From contig CAUYUJ010014353.1 in assembly GCA_963575745.1 (NCBI GenBank), forward strand, positions 66,501-130,500: DNA of 64,000 nucleotides. The letters run 5' to 3'. This stretch comes from Prorocentrum cordatum (Eukaryota > Sar > Dinophyceae > Prorocentrales > Prorocentraceae). Below the pieces are notes generated by a model. That model ran no database searches, had not been told where the DNA came from, and worked only from the letters and a program-made list of their open reading frames with translations. Position 1 is the stretch's first letter. Every line of letters starts with the position of its first letter. Below, in pieces: positions 11,952-23,659 of this stretch. Both the position numbers and the translations under genes were made by a program.

Positions 11952-13034
11952 CTACCCTTTTCGCTGTCTCTTGGCCAGCTGGCAGGAATGCACCGACATG
12001 AGCACCTCTTGGTACCGCTTGAACAAGTGCGGGTTCTCCTCCTGGTCGGGCACTGGCTCCTGCCCGTTAATCCACTTACGTTCGGTCTCGGTGACACCTG
12101 GTGGCAACTCCTCAGCCCCCACGATGTCTCCCATGGATTCGTCCTCTGTACCGTCCCCGTCGTCAGCCTGACCAGGCTGCTTAGCAGCACCAGTATCAGC
12201 AGCCTCAGCCTTTGCTGCCCCTTCCTTAGCCTTGGCCTCCAGGAGGGACTCGAGCGTGGCAAAATTGAGGCCGAGGGACTGGATGTCGCTGCCGACGGAC
12301 TTGGCGATGCACTCCAACTGCACTCGGATGACGTCGAGGTTTGAGGCTGGGGCCGCTGGGCCCGCCACCGCAATCTTCCCCTGGAGCTCCAGGATCGTGG
12401 TCGCCAGCTCCTCCTTGCGCTTCGCAGCCTCATCCCTCTCCTTCTTGACCTCGAGCAGCATCTGGTTGGCTTTCCTCTCGGTCTCTGCCAAGCGCTCAAG
12501 CTGCCTGTCGACCTGCCCCAGCTGGACCTGCGCCTCACGCAGCTGGCCAGACAAAGGCTTCGCCTGCGTGCGCTCCGCCTTGGCGTCCTGGATCTGCCTG
12601 TCGATGTCGGCCACCGCCTGGTCGAGGTGAGGCGCGTCACCCCCCCAGTCTTTGGCGCACTGGGCCAAGACCTTCCTGCGCTCCTCCAGCTTCTGCAAAG
12701 CCGTAGGCGCCTTGGCCTCCGCGGCCGCACGCCAAGGCCTGGCCGCCACTGGTGGGAAGGAGGTGCGGGACCACTGCCCCACCTCAGGCGTGGAAGTGAC
12801 CTTGCCCTTGCCTTTGTGCCCAGGACGACCCGCGCCACAGGCACGGCAGGACGTACGCGTACTCCAGTTCGCACCTGTACCGCAAGCCCCACACGTCCAT
12901 GTGTCACTCGGGCCCGTCCCCACCCAGGACGAGCCACCGCCTTTGCCTCCGACTGTCCACACCAGAGACGGCTTCTGCTTCCTGTTGCGCCGACCGCCGC
13001 CCTTGACCTCCCAGTCGTTTTCGCCGCCCGCCAT
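11952..13034 (-). CDS. LINE-1 ORF1: zinc-finger, coiled-coil RNA-binding protein
   Basis: Probably the nucleic-acid-binding partner of ORF2, packaging the element RNA. It is 360 aa from ATG 13034, the first in-frame Met after the SL (no other Met between 13138 and 13034). Residues 46-66 form a RanBP2-like zinc ribbon (WTCGAC...NWSTRTSCRACG, two CxxC pairs about an Asn-Trp). Residues about 112-222 are heptad-rich and very charged (LEERRKVL, LRE, RQLERLAETERKANQ), predicting a long coiled coil. The C-terminus is acidic (DDGDGTEDESMGD) and ends KRQRKG. ORF2 begins about 200 nt downstream in another frame. No RRM domain is visible. The role is inferred from position and architecture. Confidence 0.8.
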   Translation of the reverse strand: MAGGENDWEVKGGGRRNRKQKPSLVWTVGGKGGGSSWVGTGPSDTWTCGACGTGANWSTRTSCRACGAGRPGHKGKGKVTSTPEVGQWSRTSFPPVAARPWRAAAEAKAPTALQKLEERRKVLAQCAKDWGGDAPHLDQAVADIDRQIQDAKAERTQAKPLSGQLREAQVQLGQVDRQLERLAETERKANQMLLEVKKERDEAAKRKEELATTILELQGKIAVAGPAAPASNLDVIRVQLECIAKSVGSDIQSLGLNFATLESLLEAKAKEGAAKAEAADTGAAKQPGQADDGDGTEDESMGDIVGAEELPPGVTETERKWINGQEPVPDQEENPHLFKRYQEVLMSVHSCQLAKRQRKG

Positions 13035-13138
13035 CGGTGCGCCCCACGCGCCGACACGAGCCCACAAGGGCACTGGAGGTTGCTGCAGCGGCAGCTCTCG
13101 TGAATGCACGGAGGCTGAAAGCCTCCCGAGCACACCAT

Positions 13139-13160
13139 CTTGAGCCAAAATGGCTACGGA
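13139..13160 (-). other. Complete dinoflagellate spliced leader (22 nt) at LINE-1 5' end
   Basis: On the minus strand the sequence is TCCGTAGCC, ATTTT, GGCTCAAG in one run, matching the dinoflagellate SL consensus (first base D = A, G or T) at all 22 positions. Minisatellite target sequence follows immediately outside and LINE-1 leader immediately inside. There is no adjacent SL RNA gene body or donor GT, so this is a copied SL exon and not an SL RNA gene. Confidence 0.95.
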
Positions 13161-13335
13161 AGAGGCCCCCAAGAGGCCCCAAGAGGCCCCCAAGAGGCCC
13201 CCAAGAGGCCCCCAAGAAGAGGCCCCCAAGAGGCCTCCAGAGGCCCCACGAGGCCCCCAAGAGGCCCCCAAGAGGCCCCCAAGAGGCCCCCAAGAGGCCC
13301 CAAGAGGCTCCAAGAGGCCCCCAAGAGGCCCCACG
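13161..13335. repeat. AAGAGGCCCCC minisatellite, LINE-1 5' flank
   Basis: About 15 units of (CC)AAGAGGCCCC with small variants, the continuation of the array at 5755-5840. Its first 17 bases are the LINE-1 target duplication. Confidence 0.9.
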
Positions 13336-13740
13336 AGGAGCCCGAACGACTCACACCAGGACGAGGGGCCCGAACGACTCACACCACGAAGAGCCCGAAC
13401 GACTCACACCACAAGGAGGGGCCCGAACGACTCACACCAGGACGAGGCGCCCGAACGACTCACACCACGAGGAGCCCGAACGACTCACACCACGAGCCCC
13501 GAACGACTCACACCACGAGGAGCCCGAACGACTCACACCAGGAGGAGGGGCCCGAACGACTCACACCAGGACGAGGGGCCCGAACAACTCACACCACGAG
13601 AAGCCCGAACGACTCACACCAGGACGAAGAGCCCGAACGACTCACACCACGAAGAGCCCGAACGACTCACACCAGGAAGAAGGGCCCGAACGACTCACAC
13701 CAGGACGAGAAACCCCAAACGACTCAAACCACGAGGAGCG
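13336..13740. repeat. Minisatellite CCCGAACGACTCACACCA(C/G)GA(G)
   Basis: About 16 units of a 22-27-bp repeat, each with CCCGAACGACTCACACCA and a short variable CGAGGA or GGACGAGGGG end. The open frames across it in all frames come from the periodicity. Confidence 0.9.
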
Positions 13741-14033
13741 CTTTCTCTCCCTCCTCCTCCGCCTCGTCCTTCTCCCGCTCCCCCCACAAGGAGGATGTAC
13801 AAGGAGGCGGGAGGAAGGAGGAACAGGGGAGATATGCGGGGCCAAGCGGACACACGCCTGAAAAACACGACTGTCGGCATGCTTCGCGAGAGTTGCTGCT
13901 GTGAGATGGGCTGGTGGGGATACGCGAAGCGTAAAGAATTTGACACTCGAGCAGATAAGGGCGACCAATTTTAAAATGTGTGTTGCTGTTGTTGGTGTTG
14001 CTGTTGCTGTTGTTTGTTGTCGTCGTCCCACCC

Positions 14034-14372
14034 GCGACCCACCCGCGACCCACCCCGCGACCCACCCCGCGACCCACCCCGCGACCCACCCCGCGACCCA
14101 CCCCGCAACAGAACCCGCGACCCAACCCGCGACCCACCCGCGACCCACCCGCGACCCGCCCGCGACCCACCCGCGACCCACCCGCGACCCACCCCGCGAC
14201 CAATCCGCGACCCACCCACGACACACCCGCGACCCACTTGCGACCGACCCGCGACCCACCCAGCGACCCAGCCGCGACCCAGCCGCGACCCAGCCGCGAC
14301 CCAGCCGCGACCCAACAACGACCCACCCGCGACCCACCCGCGACAGATTTGCGACCCACCCGAGACCTACCC
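14034..14372. repeat. CGACCCACCCG minisatellite, about 10-11-bp unit
   Basis: More than 30 units of CGACCCACC(C)(G) with variants such as CGACCCAGC and CGACAGATTTG toward the right end. It is preceded by TGTTGTTG-type repeats at 13980-14025. Confidence 0.9.
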
Positions 14373-14374
14373 GC

Positions 14375-16880
14375 ATTGGTTTAACTAAAAAATAAGCGCC
14401 TGCGGCGGGCTCGTTGTATAATTTGTGAAACGTTGACGTCTGCGGCGGGCTTCTCCAAAGTCTCGCAGACTGCCGACGTCCCCCCCCCCACTCTTATCCG
14501 CATCTGTGGGGTGCTATGGTAGTGTATGGTTTCCCGAGCGGTAAAACCAAGAAAGCGCCCGCCACCAAGCTTGTACTATGACATTTCTCGACTCGCGGGT
14601 GTGACGCCGATGTTGCTCTGGAGGCTTCCTGGGGCGACCTGCTCCTGCAGGAGAAAGGGGGGGAACAGGACCAAGAGGAGTATGAGGGAGGCGTGCGCTA
14701 GCGCACCGCCGCCGTCTCCCCGGTCTTCGTGGTGTCGAAGAAGCCGATCTCCTGCCGCTGCCGCGCAAACATCTGCCCCCCTCTTGGATCAAACTCCCAC
14801 GCAATCCCCCCCCCATTCCCCTGAGCTCGATCTGCTCATCTGTTCTCTTTCGGCATGAAGGCAGAAAGCCCGGACGCTCGGTCATGCGGGACATGGGTCC
14901 AGCACATCCCAGGGATTCCCCTTGGACAACCTGCTCATCCCGAATAGCTTGTCAAGATCCTGGAACTCACACGGGCCGAAAACGATACAAGAGATCAGGA
15001 CTCCCCTTCTTTCGAGATTGCTTTCATCATGGTCCTTGCCATCGCTCGGACGTCCATTCCCTGTGTCTTTTCGGTTTCGTGCGTGTTTTTTCGCCAAATG
15101 ATCAAGGATGCTCCTCGATGGTCCTCGACGAAGGAAAAATGCACACGTCCGAGCGATGCCAGGGGCCACTATTCCGACTCCTGCTCGGATGTGCACCACT
15201 CGAAACCAGAATTCATGCAGATCCACCGCCTCGGGACCAGACGACCCAGGACTCCCCAGGAGGCAGCGAATCAGTTATTGCTAGTTATATTCTGCGACCC
15301 TTGGGGGGGGCGGGGGGGCCAATTATATACATTTCCACTGCCTGCTGGGGGGGTCGCTGAGAAATCGCTTCCCGATGCGGTGGATGTTTCTGAATTCTGT
15401 CCTCGGAGTGACGGGCTCACAAGTGGCGCCGCCACCGAGAAGGTCCCTGGGCATCGAGGGGCCATCGGCCCCCACAGCCAGTGGGCCATCGGTCCGAGGT
15501 CGACCGCTCCTCGAGTGCCCGATCTCCGACGCAGCCCCTACCCGCGCCATGCCTTTGCCCTCACTCCCCTCCCTCTCTCTGGGTGGCACCTCTCCATGGA
15601 CGCCGGCAGCCACCGAAGAAGCAAGAGGAATGGTCCTCTTCCTGATCTCCTGCCGCACACGCAGTCTTCGGACACCAGTCGTCCACCCACTGCTGACTCA
15701 CTACTCCTACTTATTCTATTACGCTCAGCTTGTTCCGTGGCGCAGTTGTTCATGACGCTCCCGCCAAACCAAATAATGCTAAAAGTAGGCGTTCGCTGGC
15801 GAGCGATGATCATGCGAACCCATTGCCAAATCTAGATAGCGCGCCGAGGGCACTCTTACTTATTCACCAAGGGTGCCAACGCCAGAATCAAGATCACCAA
15901 TTTCAGCATGCCGCATCAAGGGCATGGCACGTTGGGGCGGCATCGTCGCTAAACACTAGTCTGCGGCAATGAACTTATTGCTACCAACTAAATTGCGGGT
16001 TGGGGCCCCCCCCTACGATAAACTAAAGAAATTGACAGTACTGCTAGGACGTGTCACGCAGCCACGACAACCTGCACGAAATAGAAATGTAAGTCTGACG
16101 ACAAGGCGTCGACATCACAAACAAAACTCAGAAACTCAAGGAACGACGTGCCGCGCGACAAAAAAAACACCTCTCTTCCGCCACATCCAATGGGGCCTTC
16201 GTTGTGAGCCAAACAAGGCCTCAAGCGGTGAGGATGCAACCAGGGGGGGCAGAATAGATCGCGTCACCGCGATGGGGTAAGGATAAGGGTATGGACCCTT
16301 CAACGTTCAGAAGGCCGCCAAGTCCAAAGACGGTCGCGTCAACCGACGCCGGCAGCCTAGTGTGGGGGAAAAAGGACAAGTCAAGGGACAAATGTCAAAA
16401 CCCTGCACGCCATACCTGAAGCCCCGGAAGCCTAACAACAATTTCCCTGGGTCCGGTCTTTATCCCGAGCAGTTTCTGTGACGGCCCCGGGCTTTGGTAA
16501 GGGCCCCCCGAGGTCGAAGCTTGGCAAGAAACTGGCGTCGTGACTTTTCCGCGACGCGAGGATTTCCGGGTCACAACTGGGACGTCCAGCGGCCGTGCGA
16601 TACGATTCAGGCACCCCCAGAACGCTTTTGTCGAGGCACGGCCGCCGGAAAGCATCCCGAGACTGGAACAGCCTGTATCCCGAGGCTGGGAAACCTGTAC
16701 GAGATCGCGCAGGAACCTCATCACCTCGAACGACACCTCGAACCTCGAGCAGGTCTGGGTCTGAAGGGCATTGGAAGGAGGAACGAACGAACGAAAGAAA
16801 GAACGAACAAGCCTCATATTCTGCTTTCTGATCTCCTAAGAACCCTTGCTGTACTGGATTACCCGCCTCAAGGATAGGAG
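14375..16880. other. No supported gene; one dispersed-repeat copy
   Basis: I see no conserved protein motif and no repeat array of note. Short open frames (for example minus strand 14514-14894) lack coding character. 14520-14602 matches 29346-29428 (shared TTTCCCGAGCGGT and GCGCCCGCCAC) and is a dispersed repeat of unknown type. Confidence 0.5.
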
Positions 16881-16994
16881 ACCAAGACCAAGACCGGCTC
16901 ATGGAGTCCCCGCTGCCCCTGCCACAGCACACATCACTGCACACCAGGACCACGAGAACGCAGGCAGCTCCAGGGACAGGAGGAGGGAGGAGGA

Positions 16995-17380
16995 GGAAGG
17001 ACGACGACGACGACGACGACCTCTTACTTCTCCTCCTCCTCCTCCTCCTCCTCCTCCTCCTCCTCCTCCTCCTCCTCCTCCTCCTCCTCCTCCTCGTCCT
17101 ACGACGACGACAACGACGATCCCAGGCAGTTGGTCCCCACGGCGCGGCGCGGGGCGCCTGCACCAGCAGGGACTTGAAGAGGCGCTGCCGCAGACGCCTG
17201 GGCGTCTCAGGCTGCAGGAGCGATGCCCCGCCGCCCCCTCGCCTCCATTCTCGGAATCGCCTCTTCCTCCTCCTCCTCCTCCTCCTCCTCCTCCTCCCTC
17301 CTCCTCCCCTTCTCTCCCCCCTCCTCCTCCTCCCTCCTCCTCCTCCTCCACCTCCTCCTCCTCCTCCTCCTCCTGCTCCC
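16995..17380. repeat. (GAC)n and two (CTC)n microsatellites
   Basis: (GAC)8 at 16997-17021, (CTC)n at 17030-17094 and interrupted CTC at 17258-17376. The poly-Leu, poly-Ser and poly-Glu frames across them are artefacts. Confidence 0.9.
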
Positions 17381-17924
17381 CTTCTTCATTTCACTGGCGA
17401 CATCATCACGTATTGAAATGCCCTCAAGGTCACCCCCACCTCACGGGCCTCCTGGAAACTCTGCCGTGCGCTTCAGGGGCTTCTCGCTGAACTGTTTCCC
17501 ACTCGGGAACGATGCTCGAAATACACACCCCCAAAACGCCCGAAGGTGGTTCCAGGTGTCCGTGCCGGAGCCCTTTCGGGGGCCTCTGAGACGTGTGGCG
17601 GTCACAGGGGCTGGGTTTGAATGAGTTTCGTGTTTTCTTCCTTTCGGTCTCGAGGGCATCGGATGGTAATGTGCTGCCCCCCCCAGAGGCGGGGCTCAAG
17701 AAAAGGGGGTCGATGCAAACGGGGATCAGCCAGAACGCCAGATCGTGCAGGATCCTGCAGGGCCAAAGGTGCATTGACCTGGGCTATGGCGCAGGATCCT
17801 GCAAGATCTTGCAGGATCTTGCAGAAACCTGCGAAGCCTGAGTGGCCCAGGTTTGGATTGAGCCGTACTTGATTTGCTACGCCGCGACGTCGCGCGCGAC
17901 GCAAAGACCACCAAAAAGTGGATG

Positions 17925-18032
17925 TGCTTGCTTGTGCGTGTGCGTGTTTGTATGCGTGTGTGTGTGTGTGCGTGTGTGTGCGAGTGTGTGCGAGTGTGTG
18001 TGTGTGCGTGTGTGTGTGTGTGCGCGCGCGAG
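17925..18032. repeat. (GT)n / GTGTGC microsatellite
   Basis: An interrupted GTGTGTGC(GA) tract of about 100 bp. A short GATCCTGCA(G/A) repeat at 17745-17830 precedes it. Confidence 0.9.
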
Positions 18033-18194
18033 GGGGCGGCTTGACACCCATTGCACCTTGCGGTGCTTGCTGGCATTCCCACCACAAATGGCAATGCAAT
18101 CAGTTCACCACCCCGGACACATTACATCAAAATGTCATGCACAACGGACTACTTTCTTTGACGACGAGTCTGACAAAGTATGTAAGAACTAAGC

Positions 18195-18950
18195 GGTGGT
18201 TGTTACAAAACTGCGACCACAACGCCAATACTAGGAAGTGTCACTCCAAGAACGACGACGATCCCGCCGAACACTGAAGGGGTGTCATGAAACAGCGACG
18301 ACATTCCGCCGAACACTACTAAAGGAATGTCATGACACCGCGACGACACACACACACAAAAAACAATTGGTGCGATCAGAATCTGGACGAACAATTGGTG
18401 CGATCAGAATTGACACGACCGGAAACTAGGTTGTCACGCTGATATGTGAGCGCACACACACCTCTCTGCAACTGCACTTCCAGGCGCACGCACGCAGAGA
18501 CGACCAACGAACGCGCATGCATTCGGCTTCGAACTCCCGGGCGCAAGAGGGCCAATCTTGCCAAAGGGGTCCACGCACGGCCGCAGCAATAATCGCACGT
18601 GGCGTCTCGGGCCACGAGTGGCCCACGGCGGCCCCCCCCCCAAACCCCCATCCTCTGACCATGGGTTCCCCGGCGCCTGCGGGCGCCCGCCAAACGCTCC
18701 AGGCGCCTCGGAGCGCTCCCAGGCGCGCCCCCCTGGCACTCGGAAGCATTTGCAAAAGTGCGCGCAGGCGCTCCTAGGCGCCGCACTTTGCAAGCTCATG
18801 CAGAAAGGAAACGTGGGGGACAGCCAACAATGGGTGTCTGGAGCAAAAACTGCGACGACGATGACCCCCGACACCAAATGTCAAAAAAACGGCGACGACG
18901 GCGGCCACTGACACCAGGACACCTCATGTAACAAAACGGCGACAGCGATA
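18195..18950. repeat. About 45-bp dispersed tandem units with GCGACGAC...TGTCA core
   Basis: Units with (A)AAC.GCGACGAC, then CCGCCGAACACT or CCCGACACC, then TGTCA occur about three times at 18205-18345 and three times at 18845-18950, on either side of 500 bp of unrelated sequence. Confidence 0.5.
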
Positions 18951-18954
18951 TTTG

Positions 18955-20100
18955 CATCGAACACCCGTGGGGGATACATCGTGGACAGCGAAGCCCGATG
19001 CAACTCTAACAAAATTAACGACTGCACCCCATCGTCGCGTAGTGTTCTGCTTCTTTCCGGAAGGGGGTCGGGCGCTGATGCGCGACAACCACGCGGAAAT
19101 CCTAGATTCTATGCGTTATCCTCCAGCGCGTGGGGGGGTGGCGGGAGCGGATGACCTCCCCAAAAAGCGTGCATGCCACTGGTGGCCGAATAAAACCAAA
19201 TCGTTATGGTATACGTTTGGCTCCCTGCCAGATCAGGGTTCAGTTCTACGAGTTTCATATTCGCGAAACATGGCTGAACGATGTTGACCTACGAACCGCA
19301 GCAACTGATGCAGATGTGCATTGCTGTCGTATCCATCGGCGACAAGATATGTTCAGTATCGCTGTGGCCGCAAACCTGGTGAAGGTACGCTGGCAGCGTC
19401 GCGCATGGTCCAGGAGGACACCACCACGTACAACAAAAGCTGTCGTTTCCGTTGCCCAGAATGTATGCTGCGAGGTGACCGGTAAACCGTGACAGACAGA
19501 AAACCAATGGACCCGAGGAACAACACAGAACCGGGTGGTGCGAACATCTGAACTCAACTATACAGCAGGGCTCATACCGATCGCGACCGTGCCATCGCTC
19601 ACGAGCGCGAGAGCAGCAACACCCTATCGAGAGAGGAGCGAGCGTGAAACCATGTACGCGGTGTGCTAAACAACCTGGCGTCCTGGCTTGGAGACAGCCC
19701 CGGCTCGAACCGAGGCAGGGCAGGGGATACTGGCAGTAGGATGCAGCGCTAGCCCTAGTTGCTCAACAAACTTGGGGAATTCAATTGGGGGGCGTATGAT
19801 GAGCCTTTGCGGTGCTCGGCGTCGAGGGGGTGGATCGAGTGAGGGAGAGTGCCATGGGGGGGTGCTTATGGAACAGTCTGGAATATTGAAGTCACCGATA
19901 TGTTCCCGGCGAGATGGTCCCCCCATGTAAGCTACAATGAAGACCCAGGAGGCCAGGATTCCCGCACTCGAGGATTTCGGTCTGCCTATAAGCTGGAACG
20001 GTTGAGTCCGGTCATCCAGGCCGTATCTTTCCTCGTGGTGATTCCCAGGTTCCGAATCGCTCAATGGAGGCAATCTCGTTTATGATCCGAACGGGTGGCA
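18955..20100. other. No supported gene or repeat
   Basis: Open frames are short (maximum about 135 codons) with no recognisable motif; base composition is more balanced than in the flanking repeats. Confidence 0.4.
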
Positions 20101-20439
20101 GTAATGCATCCCGGCGGCATCGAGATCTCCAGCCCATCCGTTTCTCCTACACTCCCGCAGAAGGACGACTTTCACAACTCAACCTGCCGCTGCTGCGGCC
20201 ACCCTGACGCTCCTCGAGCCGATGGACCTCCAGCTCGGCGGGGCGGCACCAGGGCCGAGAACTGGGGAGACCAAAAGGTACCGCTACCGCTGCTCCCAGA
20301 GCTCTCCCAGGGGCGCGTTCCGACCAGGCCTTCGCGGCGAAGCCAGCCCCGTGACGACGAGAGGCCTCCCAGGACGCCCATCCAAGCGAACCCCAGGCAG
20401 GTGCAGCGGCAGGACAGCCGTCATTGCCGCCGCGGCCGC

Positions 20440-20489
20440 CGCCGCCGTCGTCGCCGTCGTCGTTGTCGTCTTCGTCTTCGTCGTCGTCT

Positions 20490-20527
<38 letters not shown>

Positions 20528-20945
20528 CTTTGAGGGGAGCCGTGGCATGGGCACTGACCGAGGGTCACGACCTCCGACGGGCTGGAGAGCGGATCGCCCG
20601 CACCTCCCGTGGCACAGCTCGGCCTCCGCCCGCCCGAGCGGCCCCGGCTCCCCGGCAGGCCCGAGCCGTCCGAGAGGCATCCCCGAGCTCTCTCCAAGAC
20701 GAAGCCAGGACGAGGATACCCGCCCGAGCGCCACGGCTCCCCGGCATGCCCGAGCCGTCCGAGAGGCATCCCCGAGCTCTCTCCAAGACGAAGCCAGGAC
20801 GAGGATAAAAATCGGTGAGGATCAAGCAGCGGCGGCTCTGGAGGATATGTCGGGCGCCGCGGCCTTTTCAGAGCGTTCTGGAACGCCCTGCAACGGATTT
20901 TACTCCGCGACGCCCTCGCCGCCGCCGCCGCCATCGTTGTCGTCG

Positions 20946-20977
<32 letters not shown>

Positions 20978-21025
20978 GTCCTCGCCGTCGACGTCGTCGT
21001 CGTCGTCGTCGTCGACGTCGTCGTA
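20440..21025. repeat. (CGT)n arrays around a tandem duplication of ~85 bp
   Basis: CGT/GTC arrays at 20440-20525 and 20935-21025 flank two copies of a unit containing CGAGCCGTCCGAGAGGCATC and CTCTCCAAGACGAAGCCAGG (about 20660-20725 and 20750-20805). Confidence 0.8.
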
Positions 21026-21431
21026 ACGCTCTGGAACAGATTCGTCCTCGTCCTAGCCCCGTCCGGCTCTCACGTCTGCAACGGGAGATCCCCTCGGCGC
21101 CTCTCGTCACAAGGAGCAGTGGTCTGCTCTAGGGGCCGCAGGCCCAGCAGGGCAGATGGCAGCAGGCATCGGCGGCGATGCGGATGTGGCCGGATTGGCA
21201 GATGCAGCAGAAACCATCAGCCAATACCCGTCGGTCGGAAGAAGTGGGCAGAAGCATGAAGTAGGAAGGCGGTGGAAGTAGATTGGGCTTCCGCCCATCC
21301 CCTGAAGAGGAGGGAAGGGGGAAGACCGCGCGACCCTTGAAGTCGGAAGGCGCTCAAGGTAGATTCGGATCTGGGGATCAACAAAAAAAACAACTTCATA
21401 CGACTGGCGTGTATCGCCGCTGACAAAATAG

Positions 21432-21596
21432 GAAGGCACCAACTATACACCAACACCGATCCTGGCCAGGATCACCCCGGGCCCAGGATCGGTGTATACG
21501 CCCTCCTGCCTTGCGCAAGAAGGCATATACACCGATCCTGGGCCCAGGGTGATCCTGTGCCAGGATCGGTGTTGGTGTATAGTTGGTGCCCTCCGA
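21432..21596. mobile_element. Foldback element FB-1, copy 1
   Basis: About 165 bp that is nearly all inverted repeat. GGCACCAACTATACACCAAC at the left is matched by its reverse complement near 21575-21594. Inside, CCAGGATCGGTG and its complement occur four times. A second, diverged copy is at 33388-33512, so this is a mobile or mobilised family and not a chance hairpin. Confidence 0.75.
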
Positions 21597-22193
21597 CAAA
21601 AAGAGAACGTCCCAGATGGCTGCGGCCACGACCAGCTTTGCCAAAACCGTGCGCAAGATTCTGAAGACCAAGGACAATCAAAGAAACTGAAAGGCGGCTC
21701 ACGATCCCACCGGCCTGGAGGCTGCCGGGGGGTCTGAACTGGATGAGGCCCCAGAAAATGGATCGAGTGTGGGGGGACGAGGCCAAATCCGCTCTGAGTG
21801 GGTCCCGAACGCCTCCCAGGGTCCATACTTTTTTGCTCCAGATCCGTTTCTGGCGGTCCCGGGGGCCGAAAACGGCTCCCGGAGGCCGAGACACGCAAAA
21901 CCCCTTCTCGAGCCCAGAACCTCGAACCTGCCCGCCCCTCCTGCTGGCCGAGGCCAGTGCTGGGCAGCCTCAGGCCCCTCCTAGACTTAGAGGCTCCGGC
22001 CCTCGGCGCCCTCCTCCCTCCCCCGGTCCGGGGGAGGAGCGCTCTTGCCCTGGCCCTCGACGGCCCCTTCCCCTGCCGCGCTGCATCCCTCCTCGAGGCC
22101 CAGGAGCCCACTCTGCGAGGGGGACACACCCTGCGAAATGCTGAAGAAATCATGGGTTAAGAAATTCATAGTCTCAGAACTTGAATAACAACC

Positions 22194-22234
22194 CAACGTT
22201 TCCATTAAAATCTGAAGATTTACATGGAAACGTT
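22194..22234. repeat. 41-bp near-perfect inverted repeat
   Basis: AACGTTTCCAT and ATGGAAACGTT form the outer arms and AAATCT/AGATTT the inner arms. It could be a cruciform, a terminator-like hairpin or the relic of a small MITE. Confidence 0.6.
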
Positions 22235-22469
22235 AAGAATAATCGAGACTCTGGCCGAAAACTTAGGTTTTCTTAAGCATCGCCTAAGGTGTAGGCGCAG
22301 AGTTGGGACCCGCTCCCGAGGGGGAGCAGCACGGAGAGCTGGAATCGGCGAGGCGCCGCCGACCAATCGGCGATAGGCCCCCGAATAGCGACACTCCGCA
22401 CGGCTCCTGGGGTGGGGGCTGGCTATCAGGCGTGTATGGGCGATGAGTGGGCGATTGGGGGTGGATGCG

Positions 22470-22665
22470 TTCCTGACTACCTCCCAGACCACCCCAACCC
22501 AACCCGAAGACCCGAATTTCGGGTTGGGGGGGGTAAGGGTTCCACATGTGTTTTTTCGATGTTCCCCGACCCCCCCCCCACTGGAAATCGAGGGTAAATC
22601 TGAGCCTTCGGGTTGGGTTGGAGTGGTTTGGTGGGTGGTGAGATTGGGGGTGGATGCGTTCCCCC
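22470..22665. mobile_element. MITE-A copy (short TIR element)
   Basis: About 195 bp with terminal inverted repeats. The left end contains ACCACCCCAACCCAACCCGA and the right end its near-complement near 22605-22632. The centre has GGTTCCACATGTGTTTT and CCGACCCCCCC. It matches 30818-31003 over its whole length and has no coding capacity. Confidence 0.75.
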
Positions 22666-23659
22666 CTGAGCCCACCCTTCTCCTCTCTCCTCCTACTCCT
22701 CTTCCATGCGGGCGTAGAGGGCGTGCCCTCCAAAGACCTGGACCGTGGAACCCCGAGGATCTACGGCGGCCGAACACAGACGTTCCCGGTGCGCTGGCGG
22801 CACCGGGAGCCCGCGGAGGCGCAAATCTTTCTGAAAACCGCGGAGGCACAGCGCGTAAGTACTGCCCGAGTCGAGGCTCCCTCAGGCTCAGGGGGCAGAG
22901 CAGAAGGGGCGTAGGGAAGGCCACTGTAGGATAGACTGCCATAGGGGCTTGGGGGGGGAGGGGGGCATGGGGCGTCAAGCAAAAAAACAAGCAGCGGTTT
23001 GGGAAATTAGGGGAGGTGCCCAATTGACACACACACACACACGCATTTCTGGGAGACGTGAAGCCTTGGCGATGCACATCCCATTGGTCCAAAGGGGAAG
23101 GAACAGGAAGGAAAGGGACACCACACTGGAGCATCGAGACCCCATCATTTGCTGACAACCGGAGTCCCAGGACAGGGAATCGGCTATACGCAGGAGTGAC
23201 TCCAGGCAAGAGTGACCTTTGGTGCTCGGCTTTAGGGGACCGCAGGGAGACCAAATTCAAGCGCCCACGCCAGCGCTGGGAGGACCCCGTGGGCCCGCAC
23301 CGAAGGTCACTCTGGCGAAGAGTCACTCTTACGCGTAGCCGATGCAACTGTCCTGCGACGTCGCCAGTTGCGCGCCAGAGCGACACTGGGCAAAAGCGAC
23401 CTTTGGCCCTCGAGTCGCCGATCGCTGCACGCGGTGCGACTGCAGCGGCTTGCGAGCTTCGATATGGCCCCCCCGGGCCCCGCCCCCAACCTAGAGCCGC
23501 GCACCAAAGGTCACTCTGGCGAAGGGTGACTCTTACCTACAGCCGATGGTATGACAGGCGTTGTGACACGACAGAAATATGATTATAGGAATGCTTTGGA
23601 ACTTCTCAGCGGATCCTACAGGGGCCGCTTAGGCGTCCTATATAGAGAATCCTATCAGG

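Larger units (their letters stand above)
5841..13160 (-). mobile_element. LINE-1: full-length SL-capped dinoflagellate LINE
   Basis: A 7,320-bp non-LTR retrotransposon read on the minus strand. In order: SL (13160-13139), about 100-nt leader, ORF1 (13034-11952), ORF2 (11749-5936), a short 3' region and a 10-A tail (5850-5841). It is flanked by 17-bp direct repeats as expected for target-primed reverse transcription. Both ORFs are open apart from one TAG in ORF2, so the copy is young. The SL at the extreme 5' end implies that the RNA copied was a trans-spliced messenger. The endonuclease, RT, RNase H order is typical of dinoflagellate LINEs. Confidence 0.93.

Noticed and set aside
11363-13138. 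591-codon frame starting ATG directly after the SL as LINE-1 ORF1
   Set aside because: Its first two thirds are Arg/Ser/Pro-rich shadow of the real ORF1 in another frame; only its last part (ORF2 leader and start of the endonuclease) is coding.
13139-13160. SL RNA gene
   Set aside because: No splice donor or snRNA-like body follows the exon; LINE leader sequence follows directly.
14525-14600. tRNA-like A box (CCCGAGCGGT) in the repeat at 14520 and 29346
   Set aside because: No matching B box, acceptor stem or anticodon arm can be formed; it is a dispersed repeat.
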